Source: CAZWDO01 sp964632485 [NCBI: uncultured bacterium]
GTDB taxonomy: Bacteria; JAGOEH01
Direction: 5' to 3'
Length of the DNA: 64,000 nucleotides
NCBI GenBank assembly: GCA_964632485.1
Contig: CAZWDO010000013.1
Coordinates: forward strand, 10,911-74,910
This document shows positions 35,442 to 43,734 of the stretch, in pieces. The notes under the pieces are model-generated. The model did not search any database. It was not told where the DNA came from and worked only from the letters and a program-made list of their open reading frames with translations. The position numbers were made by a program, and so were the translations under genes. Position 1 is the stretch's first letter; each line of letters starts with the position of its first letter.

Positions 35442-38400
35442 ATGATGCAGTACAAATTTATTTTAGCCATACTCCCATATACGCTGGCTTTTGTGATCAT
35501 TGCCATCATCGTGTTGCTGATTTATATGGTACGATTGATCCGGCAGATGATGAAGAAAAAAGAACCTGAACGCGCTCCCAAAAAAGACGCTAAAGAAGCC
35601 AAGCCAGGTAAGGCTGAAGTAGCGGAAGAGAAATCTCAACCGCAGGCGCCCACTCCGAATTATGCTGATTCAATTCGAAATTCTTTTCAGGATGTGGAGG
35701 GGATTTTAAAGCAGAACGTCACCAGTGGTCGACAAAAATCCTACCAAATCCCTTGTTTCATGATGATGGGCAATGATGCCGTTGGCAAATCCACATTGTT
35801 GCAGAATTTAAATATTCCTCAGGAATACAGGCGACCCTCAGGGATTTCTCTGTTAGCTCCCTATAGTTTGAATTGGTGGTTTTTCAATCGCGGAATTGTT
35901 ATTGATCTGGCGGGTGAATATTTAAACCCGGACGCGCCGGCAAAGGATAAGAACTGGTCGCAGGTGTTGAAGCAATTAGTAAGATACCGCCCACAGAGGC
36001 CTTTGGATGGCGTAATTTTGACAATTAGCGCTGAATTGCTGCTTGCTACGCGCTCGATGAATGACGCTGATAAGGAAAAATTATTCCAGGCTTCGGAAAA
36101 GGTTTACCAGCGTCTTTGGGATATCCAGAAGCAAAGTGGGATGTTTTTCCCTGTTTATATAGTAGTGACCAAAGCCGACCAAATTCCCGGGTTTGGTTCC
36201 CTGGTAAAAAATTTACCCGAAAATATGCGTGATTCCATCTTCGGCTGGTCAAATCCCTATACCGCAGAGGTCACCTACACTCCCGAATGGATCGACGACG
36301 CGTACCGTTCAATGCTTAAAAATTTACAGCAGATCCAGATGGAGATTTTCGCCCATCAACCGAAAATTATCGGGGAAGATGAGTTATTTACGTTTCCTTT
36401 TGATTTTCGCTCCCTGAAACCCGCATTGACTCATTATCTCAATACGGTTTTTCGGCAAAGTATCTACCATGAATCTTTTTTTCTCAGGGGCATCTATTTT
36501 GTGGGAAGCGAGGATAGCCATGAGCCCCATTGCCCCATTTTCTCCAAAGACCTGTTCGAACAGCGGATTTTTAAGGAATTCGCGTTGGCGGAACCGACTC
36601 GTACCCGTATCGCCGTTGTCAAAAAAAATGTGATGTTTCTTAAAACCGCTATGGTCGCTTTACTTCTACTCTGGATCGTTGGTTTCAGCATCTCCGGGTG
36701 CCGTTTTCATTCAAAAGCCCAACGTTTTATGCCCGCGATCGGTCAATTAATCAAGAGTATCAATCTCTATCGTTTCGCTTTGCCCGTTCTTCGTGAAACG
36801 CGGGATAATCAACCGTTTCAAACCTTGATTCACAATATTGATCAGGTCGTCAGCTTTAAACCCGATAATTTCCATTCGGTTTTTGTGCCAACGTCCTGGA
36901 TATATTCCCCGGAATACCGCTTGTACAACACAATCACCTTGGCGTATAACGATATCCTTTATAAGTCGTTTTTTTATCAGCTCCACTATTTAACATTAAG
37001 CACTATCCGGAAAAATTACGCCTTCAACATGGATACTTTATCGGCGCCGATCAAATACCATGAAGAGATTTCCATCTATAATTATGTCAATAACATACGT
37101 AAACTTGAGCAAGCGATCCTGATATTCAATTCCGCCGAATTACGGGATAAAATTACTAATTTTGATACACTGATGCAATCCATTTTTCTTATCAAGCTGC
37201 CTGTGCAGATATTAGAGGATGATATTTATTATCCCTATGCGATGAGTAAACTGACCGTGCAAACGTTTCCTTTGAATGATTATCGGGATGAGGCGACTAA
37301 AAAATTGTATCTGCTCTTTAGTTTGCTGAAATATCGGATGAGTGATGCGAATATTCTGGTCAGGACGATTGATCGTCTGAATGGTGTTATTGAAAACGTT
37401 ATTTCCCAGCCCCGTATCGGCATGTTTAAAGAACTGAGAGAATTAATTGATCATATCCAAAATTCACCGGAGAATATATGGCTATTCAGAACACGCCGAA
37501 GTGGTGGATCCGAATTTCAGGATATGTTGGCCAATATCCGGGAAAGCCAGTTTTTCGGGGAGGAGATGTCTCAAACGATCTCCCGGCTGGGAGACGATCT
37601 TTTCAGAAAGCTTCAATATACGTTTGAAAACATTGAGCTTAAGATGATTGGCAGGGTATTTGTAAAAAATGAGAATGATGAATACTATTCGCTTTCATCC
37701 AAATTGATAGATTTTAAACAGGCGCTGGATCATTTTATGATGATGGATTTTATTGATCCGGTTTTGAATGGTTCTTTACCCGCAATCATTGGTGATGGCA
37801 TGAAAGTCCAATGGAATCTGGCCCGGTTGCAGGAAACGCGGCAAATTATGAGCAAGTATCAGTTTTTTGCGGATTCTCAATTAACAATGTTCCCTCAAGC
37901 CGTGCAGGGAGTGGCTCTGCGTATTGCTAAAGACCAGTTATCGAATCGCTTGTTTAATACCCTGTTGCAGTCGTATGATTTAGTCCCCCAAAAGCGTAAG
38001 TTTGGGGCGACGAGGATGGAATCTGACCTCGAAGATGAAATCGATAATTTGCAGCGTTCGGTTGAAAGCCTGCTTTCTCTCTTAAGCTTCTTCAATCAGA
38101 ACGAATATTTGGTGAATTATGATCAACTCGCATATTTCCTGGCTCGCCAATTAGGTGATCTGCTACAGGAAATTGATATGATGCTGGAACAGGAAACTCT
38201 GTACGCCTACAATCATGAAGGACTGCAAAAATGGGATGGGCGCGCCTCTTTGACCAAAGCGCTTTATGGGTATTCCACTCCCACCGAGAAAAAGGATTTT
38301 GTTACCTGGCAACGGGAGCGTTTGAGCGTTTTGGCTCAGAAATATGCGATGCCGTTATTGTCACTCATCGAAAACAGCGGAGTGAAAAACCGGCTCTCTT

Positions 38401-39470
38401 ACAGCGCTTTGCTGGATAAATGGCAAAATATTCTTTGGGAACTTGAGAAATACTCCACAAAAAAGCCCGATGCCGGTTTGGCCATATTGGAAGATTTTAT
38501 TGTCAATGGCCTGGATAGAATCAATCTGATGAATTTCCGTGAGGAGATTCCTCCGGATATTCTTCACCGGGAGGGCGATAACTATTTTATTCAAAAACGT
38601 AATGAGATATTGATCCAGGTTTATGCCCGTTGCGTCTTGCTTTCTGAGAGAGAACAGACGGAGCAATATACCCAACTTGCCGTTTATTTTAATGAAAATC
38701 TGGCCGGACGTTTCCCTTTTGCGTCGTTCTATGATCAGAAACAGCCCAATGAGGCCGATCCGGCTTATATACACGAATTTTTCACATTGTACGATCGGTT
38801 TGGCCCTTCTTGTATCGAATCCTTTAAAAAAATGGGAAACAAGCAAAAACAGACTCAGGACGCGCTTCATTTCCTTGAAGCAATGGAAAAAAACCGTGAA
38901 TTTTTTACATCGGAAGTCGAAAATCCCTTGGGACAAAGGGGTTTGACACTCTCACTCGAGGTGGAATTCAGGGTGAATCAGGAAAAAGAGACTAATGCCA
39001 ATCAAATTATCGATTGGAGTATGAAATCTGGAAGTCAATCTATTAATTTCTTATCTGAAGACAAAAGAGTTGTCTGGAACCTCGGAGACCCGATTACGGT
39101 TAGTTTCCGCTGGGCTAAGAATTCACCTCTTGTTCCCGCCCAGGATGAAACCGACTATACGGAATCTGTACAGGGAGAGATGATTTCGTTTGTTTTTCAT
39201 AATACCTGGTCGGTCTTTCAGCTTTTACACAAACAAATAGCCCAGGGGAGCGATTTATCCGGATTTTTTGATCGGGATCCGCACACGCTGAAATTTATTA
39301 TGTATAGTGTAAAAAAAGAAACCCAGGTTTTAGGTGATGAAATAACTGCCGAAGAATTATTCCAAACAGTGGTTTTTATCCGATTGCGTCTTTATTCCGC
39401 GGTTTCCAAGAAGCGGATAATTTTGTCTGAACTGCCAAAAATTGCGCCCTATTTGAACGGTAAACCTTAA
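35442..39470 (+). CDS. tssM: T6SS membrane-complex protein TssM (IcmF family)
   Basis: This protein has 1342 residues. An N-terminal membrane helix (FILAILPYTLAFVIIAIIVL, about 6-32) is followed by a charged Lys/Pro/Glu linker, then a cytosolic NTPase-like domain with Walker A GNDAVGKS (110-117), LNWWFFNRGIVIDLAGEYLN and VYIVVTKADQIPG. A further membrane helix near 400-420 (TAMVALLLLWIVGFSISG) leads to the long periplasmic part that normally contacts TssJ. Most TssM proteins have an N-terminal helix pair, and only one helix is evident here. The C-terminal region has the TssM-type VSFRWAKNSPLVPAQ segment. The gene lies 15 bases after tssL. Confidence 0.93.
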   Translation: MMQYKFILAILPYTLAFVIIAIIVLLIYMVRLIRQMMKKKEPERAPKKDAKEAKPGKAEVAEEKSQPQAPTPNYADSIRNSFQDVEGILKQNVTSGRQKSYQIPCFMMMGNDAVGKSTLLQNLNIPQEYRRPSGISLLAPYSLNWWFFNRGIVIDLAGEYLNPDAPAKDKNWSQVLKQLVRYRPQRPLDGVILTISAELLLATRSMNDADKEKLFQASEKVYQRLWDIQKQSGMFFPVYIVVTKADQIPGFGSLVKNLPENMRDSIFGWSNPYTAEVTYTPEWIDDAYRSMLKNLQQIQMEIFAHQPKIIGEDELFTFPFDFRSLKPALTHYLNTVFRQSIYHESFFLRGIYFVGSEDSHEPHCPIFSKDLFEQRIFKEFALAEPTRTRIAVVKKNVMFLKTAMVALLLLWIVGFSISGCRFHSKAQRFMPAIGQLIKSINLYRFALPVLRETRDNQPFQTLIHNIDQVVSFKPDNFHSVFVPTSWIYSPEYRLYNTITLAYNDILYKSFFYQLHYLTLSTIRKNYAFNMDTLSAPIKYHEEISIYNYVNNIRKLEQAILIFNSAELRDKITNFDTLMQSIFLIKLPVQILEDDIYYPYAMSKLTVQTFPLNDYRDEATKKLYLLFSLLKYRMSDANILVRTIDRLNGVIENVISQPRIGMFKELRELIDHIQNSPENIWLFRTRRSGGSEFQDMLANIRESQFFGEEMSQTISRLGDDLFRKLQYTFENIELKMIGRVFVKNENDEYYSLSSKLIDFKQALDHFMMMDFIDPVLNGSLPAIIGDGMKVQWNLARLQETRQIMSKYQFFADSQLTMFPQAVQGVALRIAKDQLSNRLFNTLLQSYDLVPQKRKFGATRMESDLEDEIDNLQRSVESLLSLLSFFNQNEYLVNYDQLAYFLARQLGDLLQEIDMMLEQETLYAYNHEGLQKWDGRASLTKALYGYSTPTEKKDFVTWQRERLSVLAQKYAMPLLSLIENSGVKNRLSYSALLDKWQNILWELEKYSTKKPDAGLAILEDFIVNGLDRINLMNFREEIPPDILHREGDNYFIQKRNEILIQVYARCVLLSEREQTEQYTQLAVYFNENLAGRFPFASFYDQKQPNEADPAYIHEFFTLYDRFGPSCIESFKKMGNKQKQTQDALHFLEAMEKNREFFTSEVENPLGQRGLTLSLEVEFRVNQEKETNANQIIDWSMKSGSQSINFLSEDKRVVWNLGDPITVSFRWAKNSPLVPAQDETDYTESVQGEMISFVFHNTWSVFQLLHKQIAQGSDLSGFFDRDPHTLKFIMYSVKKETQVLGDEITAEELFQTVVFIRLRLYSAVSKKRIILSELPKIAPYLNGKP

Positions 39471-39492
39471 TTACAGGGAGACCCGCCTGTAA
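39471..39492. other. small stem-loop between tssM and tssA
   Basis: TTACAGG (39471-39477) pairs with CCTGTAA (39486-39492) around an eight-base loop, one base after the tssM stop. No T run follows, so it is not a terminator; it may influence mRNA processing or be chance. Confidence 0.3.
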
Positions 39493-39510
39493 TAGATTGA
39501 GGATGTGAAT

Positions 39511-40608
39511 ATGAGTGAGAAAATGACCACTTTTTCATTGGACTTGGAAAAGATATTATTGCCGATATCTTCGCAACAACCTGCTGGTGATTATTTAAAA
39601 TATGAGGGCACGTATGATTTGATAGAAAATGCCCGCCGAGAGGAAGATGCTGATTTACCCATGGGAATTTGGGCATCCCCGGTAAAAAAAGCCGATTGGG
39701 AACAGGTTCGCGATCTGTGTATCGAATCCCTCGAGACCCGTACCAAGGATATTCAAATCGCGTGTTGGTTGTTTGAGGCATTGCTGAAGCTTTATGGGTA
39801 TCATGGAATATTGGAAGGCTTGCATTTATTGAAGGCCCTGAGTGAGACGTTTTGGGAAACAATGTATCCTCCGCTGGAAGAGGATAGTTTTGAATATCGG
39901 ATATCACCGTTGATATGGCTTAATGATAAAATGACCTTAAAAATAAAGATGATCCCCTTGACCAGACCTGAAACCGATAAAGATTATACATATTGTTGGG
40001 CGGATTGGGAAAGCGCTTTGTACTATGAGCGATTGAATTTGCAGCGGAAAAAACCCGGTACGGAACCCAAAAATATGATCTCACGGGCGCGTTTTTTAAC
40101 CGGGGTGACGTTGACCGGTATTCAATATTATCAGGAATTGGCGGCAATCATTGACCAAATACTGGATGAATTTCGGCAATTGGAGTATCAATTGCAGGAC
40201 AAAATTGGCAATGGCGCCCCGTCATTTCATACCTTTAAATCCATTTTGAATGATATACGTAAGTTTGTCCGGCAAACCCTGGACGAGCGCCGGGAAGAAA
40301 TTTCTGAAAACGACGAACCGTCAAGCGAGATGTCAATGGAATCAGATCAAAATGAAATGGTTAGCAGCGGTAAAGAAACTCCTCGTACCTTCCGCACGAT
40401 TCGCAGTCGCGCTGATGCGTATCTGGCGCTTTCAGAAGCTGCCGAGTTTTTGCTTCGTACCGAACCGCATAGTCCGGTACCTTATTTAATTAAGCGTGCA
40501 ATTGTGTGGGGAAGTATGCCTTTGTCCGATGTTTTGCATGAATTGGTCGAGACTGAACCTAAGTTGAAGGAAATCTATAAGTTGTTAGGAATTAACGAAA
40601 GTCGCTAG
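39511..40608 (+). CDS. tssA: T6SS cap/priming protein TssA (ImpA N-terminal domain)
   Basis: This protein has 365 residues. The N-terminal ImpA_N domain is clear: LLPISSQQPAGDYLKYEGTY, LIENARREEDADLPMG, WEQVRDLCIESLETRTKDIQ, WLFEALLKLYGYHGILEGL and ETFWETMYPPLEED. After an acidic linker (about 255-295) there is a C-terminal domain with TIRSRADAYLALSEAAEFLL and PVPYLIKRAIVWGSMPLSDV, as in short-type TssA proteins. TssA caps the growing sheath and coordinates tube and sheath assembly. I chose ATG 39511 with GAGG eight bases upstream, rather than GTG two codons earlier. It follows tssM by 40 bases. Confidence 0.93.
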   Translation: MSEKMTTFSLDLEKILLPISSQQPAGDYLKYEGTYDLIENARREEDADLPMGIWASPVKKADWEQVRDLCIESLETRTKDIQIACWLFEALLKLYGYHGILEGLHLLKALSETFWETMYPPLEEDSFEYRISPLIWLNDKMTLKIKMIPLTRPETDKDYTYCWADWESALYYERLNLQRKKPGTEPKNMISRARFLTGVTLTGIQYYQELAAIIDQILDEFRQLEYQLQDKIGNGAPSFHTFKSILNDIRKFVRQTLDERREEISENDEPSSEMSMESDQNEMVSSGKETPRTFRTIRSRADAYLALSEAAEFLLRTEPHSPVPYLIKRAIVWGSMPLSDVLHELVETEPKLKEIYKLLGINESR

Positions 40609-40677
40609 ATTTTTCGCTAAGGCTGTCCACGCCTCACATTTTTTTAAGGTGAACGTTTAACGAAAGGAGTGCGTCTT

Positions 40678-41175
40678 ATGCAAGAAAGCTTGCAGCACAA
40701 ATTGGACCGTGTACGTCCCCCACGCGTCCAGATCACCTATGATGTTGAGATCGGTAATGCGATCGAAATGAAAGAATTGCCTTTCATCGTTGGAGTGATG
40801 GCTGATCTTTCGGGTAACCCGTTAGAAGCCTTACCAAAAGTTAAGGATCGGAAGTATGTTTTTATCGATCGTGACAATTTTAACGATGTGTTAGCTTCTA
40901 CCGCTCCCAGGCTGACTTTCCGGGTAGATAACAAACTGGCCGATGACAACACCAAATTGAATGTGGAATTAAAATTTAACCATTTAGATGATTTCAGCCC
41001 CATCAATGTGGTTAAACAGGTCAGTCCGCTATCAAAATTGTATGATGCCCGTCGGCGTTTGCGCGATTTATTGACCAAATTGGATGGCAATGATGAATTG
41101 GATTCATTGCTCCAGGGCATTGTTGCCGATACGGAAAAACTCAACCAAATCAAAACTGACTTGGGAGGTAATTAA
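40678..41175 (+). CDS. tssB: T6SS contractile sheath small subunit TssB (VipA)
   Basis: This 165-residue protein pairs with TssC to form the contractile sheath. Family segments are intact: RPPRVQITYDVEIGNA, ELPFIVGVMADLSGNP, KDRKYVFIDRDNFNDVL, LNVELKFNHLDDFSPINVV and LYDARRRLRDLLTKLDG. The hydrophobic helix that docks to ClpV in the partner and the C-terminal helix EKLNQIKTDLGG are present. AAAGGAG is nine bases before the ATG. The gap to tssA is 69 bases with no clear promoter; tssC starts two bases after its stop. Confidence 0.97.
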   Translation: MQESLQHKLDRVRPPRVQITYDVEIGNAIEMKELPFIVGVMADLSGNPLEALPKVKDRKYVFIDRDNFNDVLASTAPRLTFRVDNKLADDNTKLNVELKFNHLDDFSPINVVKQVSPLSKLYDARRRLRDLLTKLDGNDELDSLLQGIVADTEKLNQIKTDLGGN

Positions 41176-41177
41176 TT

Positions 41178-42653
41178 ATGGCAGAAGATATGCCCATCAC
41201 AGCAGGTGAAAGCGCTGAAAACCTGAGTCTTCTTGAACAAATCGTTAAAGACGGAAAGATGGCGAAGGATACCATTCAGGTACCTTATGCTAAGGATTTG
41301 ATTGGCGAATTTGTAAATCAAATCATTGAAAACTCCATGACCGTCAGTAATGATACGGTCGCTATGATTAATCAACGCATCGCTCAAATCGATGAATTGA
41401 TCAGCGACCAGTTGAATGAGATCATGCATGAACCCCAATTTCAAAAGATGGAATCGACTTGGCGGGGCCTTAATTATCTGGTCATGAATTCCGAAACCGG
41501 AACTAAATTAAAAATTCGGTTGATGAACATTACGAAAAAAGAATTACTGGATGATCTGGAAAAGGCGACTGAATTCGATCAAAGCGCGTTTTTTAAGAAA
41601 GTTTATGAGGAAGAATACGGTACATTTGGTGGTAATCCGTATAGTGTTCTCCTCGGCGATTACGAATTTAGCCGTCATCCGCAGGATATGGCTCTGCTGG
41701 AAAAAATTTCCAATGTAGCCGCAGCGGCCCATGCGCCTTTTATCTCGGCTGCTAATGCGAAACTTTTTGATTTGGAGGGGTTTACTGATCTGAGTACCCC
41801 CCGCGATCTGAGCAAAATTTTTGAAAGCGCTGAATTGATCAAATGGAAATCGTTCCGCGAGAGCGAAGATTCGCGTTATGTGGCTTTAGTCTTGCCGCAT
41901 ATCCTGCTTCGTCTGCCCTATGGCCCGGACACGAAACCGGTTGAAGAATTCAATTTTGTTGAAGACGTCAATGGCAAGGTCCATGAGAAATACTTATGGG
42001 GCAATGCAGCCTGGGCGCTGGGACAACGCATCACCGATGCCTTTTCCAAGTATGGCTGGACAGCGGCGATTCGCGGTGTCGAAGGCGGCGGTCTGGTACA
42101 GGGGCTGCCTACCCATACGTTCAAGACAGATGAAGGTGATATCGCCCTGAAATGCCCGACCGAAATCGCGATTACTGATCGTCGGGAAAAGGAACTCAGC
42201 GATCTCGGTTTTATCGCTCTTTGCCATTGCAAAGGGACCGATTATGCCGCGTTCTTTGGGGGACAGACCACCCAAAAAGCCAAAGTCTATGATAAGGCGG
42301 AAGCCAATGCCAATGCGAAGCTTTCCGCTCGTTTGCCCTATATTCTGGCAGCATCCCGTTTTGCGCATTATTTGAAAGTGATCGTGCGTGAAAAAATCGG
42401 TAGTTTCCAAACTGCCGATAATGTGCGTAACTATTTGAATCAGTGGATTTCCAACTATGTTATTGCCAAGGATGATGCCGATCAGGTTCTCAAAGCCAAA
42501 TACCCGCTGCGGGAAGCCCGGATTGACGTTTTCGATGTTGCCGGCAGCCCTGGCGCATATCGCGCAGTCGTTTTCCTTCGTCCCCATTTCCAGTTGGAAG
42601 AACTTACTACGTCTATTCGTCTGGTTGCGCAATTGCCGCCACCTCCGGCCTAA
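41178..42653 (+). CDS. tssC: T6SS contractile sheath large subunit TssC (VipB)
   Basis: This 491-residue protein has the TssC hallmarks: FQKMESTWRGLNYLVMNSET, LLGDYEFSRHPQDMALLEKI, HAPFISAANAKLF, ALVLPHILLRLPYGPDTKPV, YLWGNAAWALGQRITDAFSK, a C-terminal ARLPYILAASRFAHYLKVIV and a final REARIDVFDVAGSPGAYRAV. The sheath made of TssB and TssC contracts to drive the Hcp tube, and ClpV recycles it through the TssC N-terminal helix (LLEQIVKDG). GGGAGG precedes the ATG. The C terminus ends in a proline-rich tail. Confidence 0.97.
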   Translation: MAEDMPITAGESAENLSLLEQIVKDGKMAKDTIQVPYAKDLIGEFVNQIIENSMTVSNDTVAMINQRIAQIDELISDQLNEIMHEPQFQKMESTWRGLNYLVMNSETGTKLKIRLMNITKKELLDDLEKATEFDQSAFFKKVYEEEYGTFGGNPYSVLLGDYEFSRHPQDMALLEKISNVAAAAHAPFISAANAKLFDLEGFTDLSTPRDLSKIFESAELIKWKSFRESEDSRYVALVLPHILLRLPYGPDTKPVEEFNFVEDVNGKVHEKYLWGNAAWALGQRITDAFSKYGWTAAIRGVEGGGLVQGLPTHTFKTDEGDIALKCPTEIAITDRREKELSDLGFIALCHCKGTDYAAFFGGQTTQKAKVYDKAEANANAKLSARLPYILAASRFAHYLKVIVREKIGSFQTADNVRNYLNQWISNYVIAKDDADQVLKAKYPLREARIDVFDVAGSPGAYRAVVFLRPHFQLEELTTSIRLVAQLPPPPA

Positions 42654-42698
42654 GCACTCTTTCGCCTGCGGTTAGTTTAAGAACAACACGATACCCAT

Positions 42699-42727
42699 CC
42701 GGCCCGGATTCAATGTACCCGGGCCGG
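42699..42727 (+). promoter_or_regulatory. GC-rich stem-loop between tssC and hcp
   Basis: A perfect nine-base-pair stem, CCGGCCCGG (42699-42707) and CCGGGCCGG (42719-42727), encloses an 11-base loop. It lies 45 bases after the tssC stop and 35 bases before the hcp ATG. The following bases are CATTATAATCTTTTG, with only a weak T run, so complete termination is unlikely. More probably it blocks 3' exonucleases or partially terminates, setting a separate level for hcp; that is inference. Confidence 0.6.
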
Positions 42728-42761
42728 CATTATAATCTTTTGAATTTTAAGGAGTTTTATT

Positions 42762-43262
42762 ATGGCCAGCAATATGTTTATCAAGTTTGTCGGCGCTGCT
42801 GCCACAATTGAAGGCGATTCAATGGATGCCACTCATGCCAAGGAAATCGAAGTCCTGGGATGGTCCCATGGATTCAGTCAACCGACTTCTCCTACTCGTT
42901 TGGGAGCTGGCGCCGGTACCACCGAACGCGCCAATCACCAGGACTTTTCTTTCAGTAAATACATGGATACTGCTACGGTGAGTCTTTATAAAACGCTATG
43001 GTTGGGCGACATGGTTGCTACGGTAACCATGAGCTGTTACCGCGCTGATCAATCGGCTGTAAAATACCTGGAGGTTATCATGGAAAAGGTGATTATCTCA
43101 AGCATCAGCATCTCGGGAGGTCCCGGGGATATTCCGGTGGAGAGTGTTAGCCTTAATTATGGAAAGGTGACCTATAAATATCTGCCGCAAACTATGGCGG
43201 ACAATACACCGGCGTCGGCTTCGGAAAGCTATCACGATCTGGTTACTAATACCGTTGGTTAA
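42762..43262 (+). CDS. hcp: T6SS inner-tube protein Hcp (TssD)
   Basis: This 166-residue protein stacks as hexameric rings inside the sheath and carries small effectors. Family features are present: MFIKFVGAAATIEGDSMDAT, IEVLGWSHGFSQP, HQDFSFSKYMDTATVSLYKT, KYLEVIMEKVIISSISISGG and VSLNYGKVTYKYLPQ. AAGGAG lies seven bases upstream of the ATG. There is no C-terminal extension, so this is not an effector-fused Hcp. It is separated from tssC by a stem-loop and lies 13 bases before tssE. Confidence 0.95.
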   Translation: MASNMFIKFVGAAATIEGDSMDATHAKEIEVLGWSHGFSQPTSPTRLGAGAGTTERANHQDFSFSKYMDTATVSLYKTLWLGDMVATVTMSCYRADQSAVKYLEVIMEKVIISSISISGGPGDIPVESVSLNYGKVTYKYLPQTMADNTPASASESYHDLVTNTVG

Positions 43263-43275
43263 TTAACCCCGGCCA

Positions 43276-43734
43276 ATGAAAGACACAATCCGCGCCAGCT
43301 TTATTGATCGTATTATTGATGAAGCTCCCTTAATTCCTGAAGAACAAGTATCCAGGCGCACTCTGACTTATAACCAGTTTATCTATACGTTACGCCGGGA
43401 TTTGGAATGGCTGTTGAATACCCGCAATTCCGTCCCGGCTGAACGTTATTTGGAAACTGACATCAGCGTGCTGGAGTTTGGGCTTCCCGATATCACGCGC
43501 TTGAGCCCGCAAAATCCCAGCGACCGTTCCCACATCGCATTATTTATTAAAAAAGCGTTGAACTATTATGAACATCGGTTGCAGGAAGTGGAAGTGATCC
43601 CTTTTGTCCCCCCGAATTATGTTCAGTCGATCATTTATGAAATTAAAGGACGATTGGTCTACGATGATATTAATGAACCGATCTCGTTTCGCACCATCCT
43701 CGATCATGAAGCCGGAGAATTTAGAATTATATGA
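43276..43734 (+). CDS. tssE: T6SS baseplate wedge protein TssE (gp25-like)
   Basis: This 152-residue protein is homologous to phage T4 gp25. It has ASFIDRIIDEAPLIPEEQ at the start, RRDLEWLLNTRNSVPAERYL with the conserved EWLLNTR motif (gp25 EPR-like core), LPDITRLSPQNPSDRSHI and IIYEIKGRLVYDDINEPISF. It initiates sheath polymerisation in the baseplate. Its stop overlaps the start of tssF (ATGA). The ribosome binding site is weak (CCCCGGCC), consistent with co-translation from the upstream gene. Confidence 0.93.
   Translation: MKDTIRASFIDRIIDEAPLIPEEQVSRRTLTYNQFIYTLRRDLEWLLNTRNSVPAERYLETDISVLEFGLPDITRLSPQNPSDRSHIALFIKKALNYYEHRLQEVEVIPFVPPNYVQSIIYEIKGRLVYDDINEPISFRTILDHEAGEFRII

Noticed and set aside
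38361-38936. Open frame of 191 codons antisense to tssM
   Set aside because: tssM coding is clear and continuous; the antisense frame shows no domain or start signal.
41994-42632. Open frame of 212 codons antisense to tssC
   Set aside because: It is a shadow of the highly conserved tssC sequence.
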